Source of the DNA: Candidatus Omnitrophota bacterium
Lineage (GTDB): Bacteria; Omnitrophota; Gorgyraeia; Duberdicusellales; 4484-171
Reading direction: 5' to 3'
DNA: 15,567 nucleotides
Assembly (NCBI GenBank): GCA_016939345.1
Contig: JAFGHG010000177.1
Coordinates: forward strand, 1-15,567
The translations under genes were made by a program, and so were the position numbers. The notes below the pieces were generated by a model. It was given only the letters and a program-made list of their open reading frames with translations, did no database searches and was not told the origin of the DNA. Each line of letters begins with the position of its first letter. Positions within the stretch are counted from its first letter, which is position 1. Positions 1 to 7,041 of the stretch are shown one piece after another.

Positions 1-84
1 AGAGCCATACAGCTTGAAGAGTATGAGGAAGCGGCGCGTCTGAGGGACGAAATAAAAAATATTGAGAAGCAAAAGAATGTTTGA
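1..84 (+). CDS. mcsA: McsA C-terminal fragment (UVR domain)
   Basis: The window opens inside a reading frame that ends at TGA 82-84. The 27 visible residues are a UVR (UvrB/UvrC) motif, with the pattern LEEYEEAARLRDEI followed by a charged tail. In Firmicutes, McsA is a zinc-binding adaptor ending in such a motif; it activates the arginine kinase McsB and serves ClpC. The mcsB gene follows directly with an 8-base overlap and clpC comes next, which makes McsA the natural assignment. The N-terminal CXXC zinc fingers that would prove it lie outside the window. A UvrB or UvrC tail would also contain a UVR motif, but neither is expected next to mcsB. Confidence 0.8.
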   Translation, partial: RAIQLEEYEEAARLRDEIKNIEKQKNV

Positions 85-1144
85 TGAGTTTTTAAACAAT
101 CAAAGCAGCTGGTTAAGCGGCAGGGGCCCGGAATCGGAAATAGTCTTTTCTACGCGTATCCGTTTAGCCCGCAATCTGTCAAATATTCCTTTTCCTTTTA
201 GATCAGCAGCTAAAGAAAAACAAAAGGTTGTTGAGATGGTAAAAGATGTTCACGGCAGCATAGAAGGCCTTAAAAATTGCGGTTTTTACCACCTTAAGGA
301 TATTGACAGCCTGGATAAACAATTACTTCTAGAGAGGCACCTGGTAAGCCAGGAGTATATAGCCTCAGACGAAGGCCGGGGTCTTATACTTGGCCATGAC
401 GAAGAGATATCGATAATGATAAATGAAGAAGACCATCTAAGGATGCAAGTATTAGCTTCAGGTTTTGATCTTCAAAAATGCTGGAATACGCTGGACTCAA
501 TTGATAATGCTTTCAGTAATAAACTTTCTTTTTCATTTTTGCCTGACCTGGGATTCTTGACAGCTTGCCCGACAAATGTGGGAACAGCCCTAAGAGCTTC
601 ATGCATGCTTCATCTGCCGGCCTTGATTCTTACTAAAAGAATAAATAAGATACTTGAGCTCTTAGCCAGGATTTCATTTACTACTAGGGGGCTGTTCGGC
701 GAGGGGACCCAGGCTTTGGGCGATTTTTTCCAGATTTCAAACCAGATAAGTCTAGGCTTATCTGAGCAGGAATTAATCGGCAATCTCAGCGGGGTTGTAA
801 ACCAGGTAAAGGGACAGGAAATAGATGCCAGAGATACCCTGCTCAAAAAGCACAGGATTAACTTAGAAGACAATGTATGGAGGGCTTTGGGGGTTATGAA
901 AAATTCGCGTTTGATTACCAGCAAAGAAGCGTTGAGCCATCTTTCTATCTTGTCTTTGGGTTTAGATTTGGGTATAATTAGAGATAATGACTTATCGCCC
1001 AAAGGTTTAGGACGTAATTTATTAAACAGGCTTTTTATTGTTATCCAGCCTGCACATTTACAAAAAATCGAAGGTAAGCCCTTAAACGAAAACGAAAGAG
1101 ATTTCATCCGGGCTTCTATTTTAAGAGAGAATTTTTCTAATTAA
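77..1144 (+). CDS. mcsB: Protein-arginine kinase McsB
   Basis: McsB phosphorylates arginine residues on misfolded proteins, marking them for ClpC-ClpP. It belongs to the phosphagen (guanido) kinase superfamily. Visible landmarks are the N-terminal STRIRLARN nucleotide-binding segment (residues 25-33), NEEDH at 116-120, the catalytic CPTN loop with Cys164, and the RGLFGEGT...SNQISLG block. An RDFIRA motif at 341-346 matches the RDXXRA phosphoarginine-sensing motif described in Bacillus McsB. The protein has 355 residues, normal for the family. I chose ATG 77 over an in-frame TTG at 62: GAGAAG lies 7 bases upstream, the N-terminus then has family length, and the overlap with mcsA is a short coupled one. 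The kinase appears intact. Confidence 0.95.
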   Translation: MFDEFLNNQSSWLSGRGPESEIVFSTRIRLARNLSNIPFPFRSAAKEKQKVVEMVKDVHGSIEGLKNCGFYHLKDIDSLDKQLLLERHLVSQEYIASDEGRGLILGHDEEISIMINEEDHLRMQVLASGFDLQKCWNTLDSIDNAFSNKLSFSFLPDLGFLTACPTNVGTALRASCMLHLPALILTKRINKILELLARISFTTRGLFGEGTQALGDFFQISNQISLGLSEQELIGNLSGVVNQVKGQEIDARDTLLKKHRINLEDNVWRALGVMKNSRLITSKEALSHLSILSLGLDLGIIRDNDLSPKGLGRNLLNRLFIVIQPAHLQKIEGKPLNENERDFIRASILRENFSN

Positions 1145-1149
1145 AAAAT

Positions 1150-1157
1150 TGTATAAT
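1150..1157 (+). promoter_or_regulatory. Possible -10 element upstream of clpC
   Basis: The 49-base spacer between mcsB and clpC contains a perfect TATAAT at 1152-1157, about 36 bases before the clpC start. No good TTGACA-like -35 is visible 16-18 bases upstream (the bases there read GAATTT), and the TG before the hexamer lacks the spacing of a classical extended -10. It could be an internal promoter giving extra clpC transcript, or chance in AT-rich spacer. No CtsR-type heptad operator is seen. Confidence 0.22.
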
Positions 1158-1193
1158 AGTTGAACCAACGGTGTTTTTTAAAGGAGGATAATA

Positions 1194-3641
1194 ATGTTTA
1201 ACAGATTTACCGAACGGGCAAGGAAAGTATTAGTACTTGCTAAAGAAGAAGCAAGGCGTTTTAATCATGATTATATAGGCACAGAACACATACTTTTAGG
1301 CTTGATCAGAGAAGGCGAAGGTGTTGCTTGTGCAGTGCTTCAGAATTCCGGCGTAGACCTGGAACGGCTCAGAATAGAGATCGAAAAACTAATATCTTCA
1401 GGTAGTGTTGGTTCTGTTTTGGGCGATATACCCTTTACTCCCAGGGCAAAAAAGGCCCTTGAGTTATCAGCTGAAGAAGCAAGGAACCTTGGACATAATT
1501 ATATCGGAACAGAGCATATTTTGCTGGGATTATTAAGGGAAGAAGAAGGTATAGCTTCCCAGGTGCTTTTTTCTATGGGTGTAGATCTTAAACGGGTAAA
1601 AGATGAAATAGGTGCACTTTTAGGAGGCAGCACCCCTTCTGCTCCCGGTTCTGTGGGAAGCAGCAGCCCATCAAAGACTCCGGCTCTGGATTCTTTTGGC
1701 CGGGATTTGACTAAGTTGACTCGTGACGGAAATCTTGATCCGGTTATCGGAAGAAAATCTGAAATAGAAAGGGTCATCCAGATTCTATCGCGCAGGACAA
1801 AAAACAATCCCGTTCTTTTGGGAGAGGCAGGAGTAGGAAAAACCGCCATAGTCGAAGGGCTGGCTACCGATATAATAACCGGAGATGTACCTGAAGTCTT
1901 AAGAGATAAAAGGATAGTTGTGCTTGATTTAGCTCTTATGATAGCTGGAACAAAATACCGGGGTCAGTTTGAAGAAAGGATTAAAGCTGTAATGGAGGAG
2001 ATAAAGCGCTCCAAGGATGTAATTATTTTTATCGATGAACTCCACACCTTGGTGGGGGCCGGAGCTGCCGAAGGTGCCATAGATGCTTCTAATATCTTAA
2101 AACCGGCGTTATCCAGAGGGGAGATTCAATGCATCGGAGCAACCACTCTTGATGAATACCGTAAACATATTGAAAAGGATTCAGCTCTTGAGAGGAGATT
2201 CCAGCCTATTTTTGTCGAGCCCAATACGGTTGATGAAACAATCAAGATCCTTGAAGGATTGCGTGATAAGTTTGAGGCTCATCACCGGGTAAAATTCACC
2301 GACGACTCTTTAAATGCAGCAGCAAAACTTTCAGACCGCTATATTTCCGGAAGGTTTCTGCCTGATAAGGCAATAGACCTTATCGATGAATCAGGAGCCC
2401 GTTCAAGACTGGCAGTGCTTACAGCTCCGAAAGACATAAAGGATCTGGAAGAGAAAATAATAAATATTGTTACCGAAAAAGAAGCTTTGATAAAACAGCA
2501 GGACTTTGAAAAAGCTGCCAGGCTTCGCGATGAAGAAAAGACCCTGCGTTTGCAGCTTGAGAATTTACGCCGGACATGGAGTAAAAAACGGGATCAGATC
2601 ACCCCTGAAGTCAATGAAGATGCTGTTGCCCAGCTGGTTTCACAGATAACCGGCGTACCTATTTACCGGCTGGAACAAAAAGAAACGGAAAAACTACTTA
2701 AGATAGAAGAGGAACTTGATAAAAGAGTTATAGGTCAAAGGGAAGCCGTAGACGCGATAGCCCGTTCTGTGAGACGTTCCCGGGCCGGGATTAAAGAGCC
2801 CCGCAGGCCCATAGGTTCGTTTATGTTTCTCGGTCCTACCGGAGTAGGTAAAACTCTTTTGGCCAGGGCTCTGGCTGAATTTATGTTTGGCAATGCTGAT
2901 GCTTTAATCCAGATAGATATGAGCGAGTACATGGAGAAGTTCAATGTTTCGCGATTGATAGGAGCACCTCCGGGATATGTCGGATACGAAGAGGGTGGCC
3001 AGCTGACTGAAAGGGTCAGGAGAAGGCCTTATTCGGTAGTCTTGCTTGATGAAATAGAAAAGGCTCACCCCGATGTTTTTAACCTGCTTTTACAGATTTT
3101 AGAGGAGGGTAGGCTTACTGACAGTTACGGCAGAAGAGTAGACTTTCGTAATGTCATCTTGCTTATGACTTCTAATGTCGGAGCTGACATCATCAGAAAA
3201 CGCGGATCATTGGGTTTTACCGAGCAGACAGAAGAGATAAGTTATGAGACCATGAAAAACCTGCTTTTGGAAGAGATCAAGAAAGTTTTCAAGCCGGAAT
3301 TCATAAACCGTATGGATGAGGTTATAGTCTTTCGTTCCTTGGATAAGGAAGCACTGGAGAAAATAGTTACAATAGAGATAGGTTATGTTAACGACCGGCT
3401 TAAAGACCAGCATTTTGAAGTTGTGCTTGATTCAAAAGCCAAGGATTTTTTTATCGAAAAAGGTTTTGATCCGGTTTTCGGTGCAAGGCCGCTTAAAAGG
3501 GTAATCCAAAGATTTTTGGAAGACCCTCTTGCTGAGGATATAATAAGAGGCACCTTTAAAGATAAACTCAAAAATATGCCTTTGGATAAGCTGGCAAAGA
3601 TAAAAGTAGCGCGTAAGGGAGAAGTTTTGAAATTTGAATGA
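1194..3641 (+). CDS. clpC: AAA+ unfoldase ClpC
   Basis: ClpC is the hexameric ATPase that unfolds substrates and feeds them to ClpP in the cytoplasm. The 815 residues show the full ClpC architecture. Two N-terminal Clp repeats each carry GTEHILLGL, with Glu31 and Glu107 matching the phosphoarginine-binding glutamates known in Bacillus ClpC. AAA1 has Walker A GEAGVGKT (210-217) and Walker B Asp281-Glu282. A UVR motif lies in the middle region around 426-455. AAA2 has Walker A GPTGVGKT (547-554) and Walker B Asp619-Glu620. A LGF tripeptide at 673-675 sits in the expected ClpP-docking loop. The start has a strong AAGGAGG at 1181-1187. The UVR motif and gene order separate it from ClpA and ClpB. 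No clpP is in the window. The stop overlaps the next start as ATGA. Confidence 0.97.
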   Translation: MFNRFTERARKVLVLAKEEARRFNHDYIGTEHILLGLIREGEGVACAVLQNSGVDLERLRIEIEKLISSGSVGSVLGDIPFTPRAKKALELSAEEARNLGHNYIGTEHILLGLLREEEGIASQVLFSMGVDLKRVKDEIGALLGGSTPSAPGSVGSSSPSKTPALDSFGRDLTKLTRDGNLDPVIGRKSEIERVIQILSRRTKNNPVLLGEAGVGKTAIVEGLATDIITGDVPEVLRDKRIVVLDLALMIAGTKYRGQFEERIKAVMEEIKRSKDVIIFIDELHTLVGAGAAEGAIDASNILKPALSRGEIQCIGATTLDEYRKHIEKDSALERRFQPIFVEPNTVDETIKILEGLRDKFEAHHRVKFTDDSLNAAAKLSDRYISGRFLPDKAIDLIDESGARSRLAVLTAPKDIKDLEEKIINIVTEKEALIKQQDFEKAARLRDEEKTLRLQLENLRRTWSKKRDQITPEVNEDAVAQLVSQITGVPIYRLEQKETEKLLKIEEELDKRVIGQREAVDAIARSVRRSRAGIKEPRRPIGSFMFLGPTGVGKTLLARALAEFMFGNADALIQIDMSEYMEKFNVSRLIGAPPGYVGYEEGGQLTERVRRRPYSVVLLDEIEKAHPDVFNLLLQILEEGRLTDSYGRRVDFRNVILLMTSNVGADIIRKRGSLGFTEQTEEISYETMKNLLLEEIKKVFKPEFINRMDEVIVFRSLDKEALEKIVTIEIGYVNDRLKDQHFEVVLDSKAKDFFIEKGFDPVFGARPLKRVIQRFLEDPLAEDIIRGTFKDKLKNMPLDKLAKIKVARKGEVLKFE

Positions 3642-4540
3642 AAATATTTTTTGTTTTTCTCCTTTTCATCGTCTGCAGTCCTGCGCAAAGTGTTTTTTCT
3701 TCTCCCTCAAACACTATTGAACTTGATGCAGTTGAAAAAAAAATTCGTCTAAAAGACCTGCACTTAGGCGACATCACCATAGACGGCACTTTTTCTTTTC
3801 AATTTGAGAAGCAAGGAAGTTCTCTGGTGTTTGCTGTCGAAGGCCAAGACATAACTTTTAACGGTAATGCTGTTGAGTGGCTTAAAGCTAAAATAACCAA
3901 GCAGGGACCGGTTATTTTTGTGGATCAGCTTTCGATCCCTGGATATTCCTTAACCGGCAACTTTGACCTAGAAAGCAAAAAAATAGCTTTTAACTTAGAG
4001 GGCAGCTGGCAGGAGGATTCAGAATTTCTTGAAGGTTTCATCCAGGTAAAATCAAAGATATGGGGGGATATAAATAGTTGTCTTGCCAGCGGATATCTGA
4101 CTGTCGAAGAGGGTGTATGTGAAAGCCAGGCTTTTAAGAAACTGCGCCTTGATTTTTTAGGAAGCCCTCCGGTTTTAAACATAACCGATTCCGAAATAGT
4201 TTTGCATGACGGAAGTGTATTTGAGTATGAACACGGCAAGGTCCTTGATATAAGGGATTTTTCCAATCCTATAATACCCAATCCTGAGTTTGTGGCCCAT
4301 AAAGTCTTCTTTGGGGATTGGCAGGTCTTTTCAGAAAACAGGACCAATGCCGGATTGAGGAAAAACGTGGATGAAAGAATAGATGTCTTTATCAATACAA
4401 ACAAAGACCTTAATGAGAATAATGCCGATCTTGATACAGGTACAGAGCTGCGCTATAACTGGAAAGATGAACAATTTTTAAAACTGCGCATGGAGTCTGA
4501 CCGCACCATCCTGGGGTTTGAAAGAAGGAAAGAATTTTGA
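3638..4540 (+). CDS. Secreted AsmA/TamB-like beta-rich protein, putative lipid-transport partner
   Basis: I do not recognise a named family with certainty. The 300-residue product starts with a short positive end and a hydrophobic stretch ending near residue 22, a likely Sec signal peptide; there is no lipobox. The rest is predicted beta-rich, with recurring segments of the form G-x-hydrophobic-x-G-x-F that recall AsmA/TamB repeats. The last 35 residues (TELRYNWKDE..., then LKLRMESD, ending KEF) resemble the C-terminal strands of TamB/DUF490 proteins, with a terminal Phe. Cys148 and Cys161 could form a periplasmic disulfide. It overlaps clpC by 4 bases (ATGA) and mlaE by one base, so it is translationally coupled to the Mla genes. 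I infer a periplasmic, possibly outer-membrane-anchored, lipid-transfer or bridging role. The gene is secure; the function is tentative. An LptA/LptC-like protein is an alternative. Confidence 0.85.
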   Translation: MKIFFVFLLFIVCSPAQSVFSSPSNTIELDAVEKKIRLKDLHLGDITIDGTFSFQFEKQGSSLVFAVEGQDITFNGNAVEWLKAKITKQGPVIFVDQLSIPGYSLTGNFDLESKKIAFNLEGSWQEDSEFLEGFIQVKSKIWGDINSCLASGYLTVEEGVCESQAFKKLRLDFLGSPPVLNITDSEIVLHDGSVFEYEHGKVLDIRDFSNPIIPNPEFVAHKVFFGDWQVFSENRTNAGLRKNVDERIDVFINTNKDLNENNADLDTGTELRYNWKDEQFLKLRMESDRTILGFERRKEF

Positions 4541-5304
4541 TGATCTTGTTGGTAAATTTTTTCAGATTGATCCGCTATATAGGAAAAGTATCATATTTTG
4601 TTAAGGATACTTTCTACTGGTTATTCTGCAAAAAGAGAAACATCAAGGAACTTGGACGCGAGATTATATTTATCGGCATCGACAGTTTTCCTCTGGTCAC
4701 CATAATATCCTTTTTTATAGGAATGATTTTGGCTTTTCAGACAGCCTACCAGTTGAAAGAATTCAGTTCAGAGATACACTTAGCTTCTTTAGTCGCCCTT
4801 TCGCTGGTGAGGGAGCTAGGCCCGGTCATAGGCTCTTTGATCGTAGCGGCAAGAAGCGGAGCATCAATCACAGCCGGGATAGGCTCGATGAAAATCAGCG
4901 AACAGGTAGATGCTCTCGAAGCTTTTGGAGTCGAGCCCATAGATTATTTAGTTGTGCCAAAATTTATATCTTTGCTTCTATGTATGCCCATACTTATTAT
5001 TTATGCAGATTTTATGGGTATTGTCGGCGGGTACCTGGTGGGTTTTTTTAAGTTCGGAATACAGTCCGGTCTTTATTTTAGGATGACCTTTGATGCTTTG
5101 GCCTTGAAGGATGTTGCCAGCGGCCTGCTTAAAAGCTTATTTTTCGGCAGCATAATAACTTTTATTTCCTGTTTCGAAGGGTTAAGGCCTTTTTCTTCTA
5201 TTGATGTATCAAAAGCCGTAACCAATGCCATAGTAAGGTCTTTTTTATTGATAATTATTTGTGACTGCATTTTAACAGCACTTTTTTATTTTATCTGGGT
5301 ATGA
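4540..5304 (+). CDS. mlaE: MlaE-family ABC transporter permease
   Basis: This is the integral inner-membrane permease of an MCE-type phospholipid transporter (MlaE/YrbE family). The 254 residues contain about five hydrophobic segments (near 40-70, 84-110, 145-170, 195-215 and 230-254). The family signature is visible as RELGPVIGSLIVAARSGA followed by KISEQVDALEAFGVEP and YLVVP. I chose ATG 4540, which overlaps the upstream TGA by one base and has AAGGAAAG about 8 bases ahead; the TTG at 4537 would add only one residue. The mlaF start overlaps the stop as ATGA, giving tight coupling between permease and ATPase. The direction of transport cannot be read from the sequence. Confidence 0.95.
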   Translation: MILLVNFFRLIRYIGKVSYFVKDTFYWLFCKKRNIKELGREIIFIGIDSFPLVTIISFFIGMILAFQTAYQLKEFSSEIHLASLVALSLVRELGPVIGSLIVAARSGASITAGIGSMKISEQVDALEAFGVEPIDYLVVPKFISLLLCMPILIIYADFMGIVGGYLVGFFKFGIQSGLYFRMTFDALALKDVASGLLKSLFFGSIITFISCFEGLRPFSSIDVSKAVTNAIVRSFLLIIICDCILTALFYFIWV

Positions 5305-6053
5305 TAGAGATAAGAAACCTGCAAAAATCATTCGGCAATAAAGAGGTCTTAAAGGGAGTAAACCTTAAAGTCAACAAGGGTGAGAATTTTCTTCTTATCG
5401 GCAGAAGCGGCGCCGGCAAGACAGTTCTTTTGAAAAATATAATAGGCCTGCTAAGGCCTGATTCAGGGGCTATTAAGATCGACGGTACAGATATCACCCA
5501 GCTTGATAAGGCACATTTGGAAAAGGTGCGCCTGCAGTTCGGGCTGGTGTTTCAAAGCTCGGCACTCTTCGATTTTCTGACCATAGAAGAGAATGTGGGA
5601 TTTTTTCTCTACCAGCATACAAACTTGAAGAAATCGGTTATAAGAAAGAAAGTTACCGAAACTCTTGCTCTGGTAGGTTTGAAAGGCATTGAAGACCTCC
5701 ATCCTTATGAATTGAGCGGAGGAATGAAAAAAAGAGTGGCTATTGCCAGGGCAGTTATATTTAATCCCAAGATCCTGATATATGATGAACCAACCACCGG
5801 AATAGACCCGATAGCGGTGGATAAGATAGTTGCTCTTATAGAAGATCTTCATACACGCTTATCCATAACTTCGGTTGTTGTTACCCATGATTTGGTTGTA
5901 GGGTTGCAGCTTGCCGACAGGCTGGCTTTTCTTTTAGGAGGAAAGATAATATTCCAGGGAGATAAAAAAGACTTGGAAGGATCAAATGACCAGAGACTGA
6001 TACAATTTATGCAGGGTTCCTCAGGCGGCCCGATAAAAGAGATGGAGGTATAG
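5301..6053 (+). CDS. mlaF: MlaF-family ABC transporter ATPase
   Basis: This is the cytoplasmic ATPase that powers the MlaE permease. All ABC motifs are present in 250 residues: Walker A GRSGAGKT (34-41), Q-loop FQSSALFD, signature LSGGMKKR starting at 138, Walker B ILIYDEP with Asp162-Glu163, the D-loop TTGIDP and switch His196 in VVTHD. The FQSSALFD Q-loop and LSGGMKKR signature are typical of the MlaF subgroup. The start overlaps the mlaE stop by 4 bases and has no clear Shine-Dalgarno, so translation probably depends on coupling. No STAS-domain MlaB gene, the usual partner in E. coli, follows; a repeat-bearing spacer comes next. Confidence 0.95.
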   Translation: MIEIRNLQKSFGNKEVLKGVNLKVNKGENFLLIGRSGAGKTVLLKNIIGLLRPDSGAIKIDGTDITQLDKAHLEKVRLQFGLVFQSSALFDFLTIEENVGFFLYQHTNLKKSVIRKKVTETLALVGLKGIEDLHPYELSGGMKKRVAIARAVIFNPKILIYDEPTTGIDPIAVDKIVALIEDLHTRLSITSVVVTHDLVVGLQLADRLAFLLGGKIIFQGDKKDLEGSNDQRLIQFMQGSSGGPIKEMEV

Positions 6054-6195
6054 CAGATATAATCAGCAGTTCAGGTCATTAAAATCCGAATATCGAAATA
6101 CGAACTTCGAAACAATATTAAAATTTTCAGAATCCCAATATTCAAATTTTTGATTTAAACTTGATTAAAAGTAATGTATATAGGAGGTAATAAAG
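6054..6195. repeat. Repeat-bearing spacer between mlaF and mlaD (CGAA heptamer array)
   Basis: This 142-base AT-rich spacer interrupts an otherwise overlapping operon. Four CGAA cores start at 6087, 6094, 6101 and 6108, exactly 7 bases apart, forming a degenerate heptamer array (CGAATAT, CGAAATA, CGAACTT, CGAAACA). An AT-rich stretch follows with partly complementary pieces, GAATAT at 6088-6093 and ATATTC at 6138-6143. I see no open reading frame or convincing promoter. A strong TAGGAGGT at 6181-6188 serves mlaD. It looks like a copy of a dispersed intergenic repeat, but other copies cannot be seen here. Confidence 0.6.
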
Positions 6196-6906
6196 ATGAT
6201 AAAAAATATATTTGAAGGAAAAAAGGCCTTATCTTATCTAAAAGTAGGAAGTTTTTTTACTATAGGGTTTATTCTATTTTTTATCACCCTTCTTTCCATG
6301 AAGAACGTTTCCTTTTTAAAAGGTTCTTATCCGATAGTCGTAACCTTTGAATTCGGCGAAGGCTTGAGAGCTGCATCGCCTGTGCGTTTTTGCGGGGTTG
6401 ATATAGGCGAGGTCAACGATGTATCTATAAGAGAAAGAAAAGGAAGACCCTTGGTGTTCGTTAAAACCCACATACAGGAAGATATAAAGATACCGCGCGA
6501 TTCCAGGTTTATAATAAACAGTTTGAGCTTATTTGGGGAAAAATACCTGGAGATAATACCCCCTGAGGAGGTTAAAAGTTATCTGGTAAAAGGAGAGGTT
6601 GTTGAAGGTATTTCGCCGATACCTCTTTTCAGCGTTTTTGCTAATTTTACCAAGACCATGAAAGAAGTCAGCGCTTTTGTTAAAGAAGGAGAGATCAAGA
6701 CTTCGCTTGAGAACTCTCTTGCCAATATAGAGAGCCTGACTGCAAATTTAAACGGATTGATCGATGATACAAAAAATAAAAGCGGGACAGTCGGAAGGCT
6801 GTTCTATGATGATTCACTTTACCAGGTAACGGAGGAGTTCATCAAGGAATTAAAAGATAATCCCTGGAAATTGCTTCACAAACCTCGAGAGCAACGCAGG
6901 CGATAG
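6196..6906 (+). CDS. mlaD: MlaD-family MCE-domain protein
   Basis: This is the membrane-anchored substrate-binding component of the Mla-type transporter. The 236 residues comprise a short cytoplasmic end, one transmembrane helix (about 17-34), and one MCE domain (about 41-121) with GEGLRAASPVRFCGVDIGEV early and SLFGEKYLEIIPP at its end. A polar, probably helical tail of about 110 residues follows. In characterised systems MCE domains form a hexameric ring in the periplasm through which lipids pass. A single MCE domain and short tail suggest an MlaD ring, not the long tubes of PqiB or YebT. The start is set by TAGGAGGT at 6181-6188. The tail ends in a basic stretch (PREQRRR). MlaC and MlaA are absent from this window. 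Confidence 0.93.
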   Translation: MIKNIFEGKKALSYLKVGSFFTIGFILFFITLLSMKNVSFLKGSYPIVVTFEFGEGLRAASPVRFCGVDIGEVNDVSIRERKGRPLVFVKTHIQEDIKIPRDSRFIINSLSLFGEKYLEIIPPEEVKSYLVKGEVVEGISPIPLFSVFANFTKTMKEVSAFVKEGEIKTSLENSLANIESLTANLNGLIDDTKNKSGTVGRLFYDDSLYQVTEEFIKELKDNPWKLLHKPREQRRR

Positions 6907-6936
6907 TCCTTTCGAACAATATTGGTAGCGGTAACG

Positions 6937-7033
6937 GTTAGGTAGAATAAAAAAGCAAAGACGTTACCCTAACCCAACTACGTTACGGGCTTCGTAACCG
7001 TAACCGATAGACGTTTTTGCTAATAGTTAGGTA
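6937..7033. repeat. Inverted-repeat element flanked by an 8-bp direct repeat, between mlaD and radA
   Basis: The 135-base spacer contains an imperfect inverted repeat: AGCAAAGACGT at 6954-6964 pairs with ACGTTTTTGCT at 7011-7021 (10 of 11). Inside it is a perfect 6-bp stem, GTTACG at 6982-6987 with CGTAAC at 6993-6998 and a 5-base loop. Six-base units related to GTAACC/GGTTAC recur through the region. The 8-mer GTTAGGTA lies on both sides, at 6937-6944 and 7026-7033, which could be a target-site duplication around a MITE-like element of about 80 bp. Because the local sequence is itself repetitive, the direct repeat may be coincidental. The right copy overlaps the weak ribosome-binding region of radA. 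Confidence 0.5.
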
Positions 7034-7041
7034 CAGATAAT

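Noticed and set aside
62..76. TTG at 62 as the mcsB start
   Set aside because: It would add five residues, lengthen the overlap with mcsA to 23 bases, and lacks a well-placed ribosome site. ATG 77 fits the family N-terminus and has GAGAAG upstream.
610..1107. 165-codon open frame on the minus strand inside mcsB
   Set aside because: It lies wholly within a motif-complete mcsB, has no recognisable domain or ribosome site, and is best explained as a shadow frame. The same holds for the other minus-strand frames, such as 3925-4404, 7737-8156 and 12857-13315.
1140..1193. CtsR operator before clpC
   Set aside because: No tandem GGTCAAA-type heptads are visible in the spacer; regulation by CtsR, if any, would act upstream of mcsA, outside the window.
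6084..6160. CRISPR-like array in the mlaF-mlaD spacer
   Set aside because: The repeats are only 7 bases with no unique spacers and no cas gene nearby.
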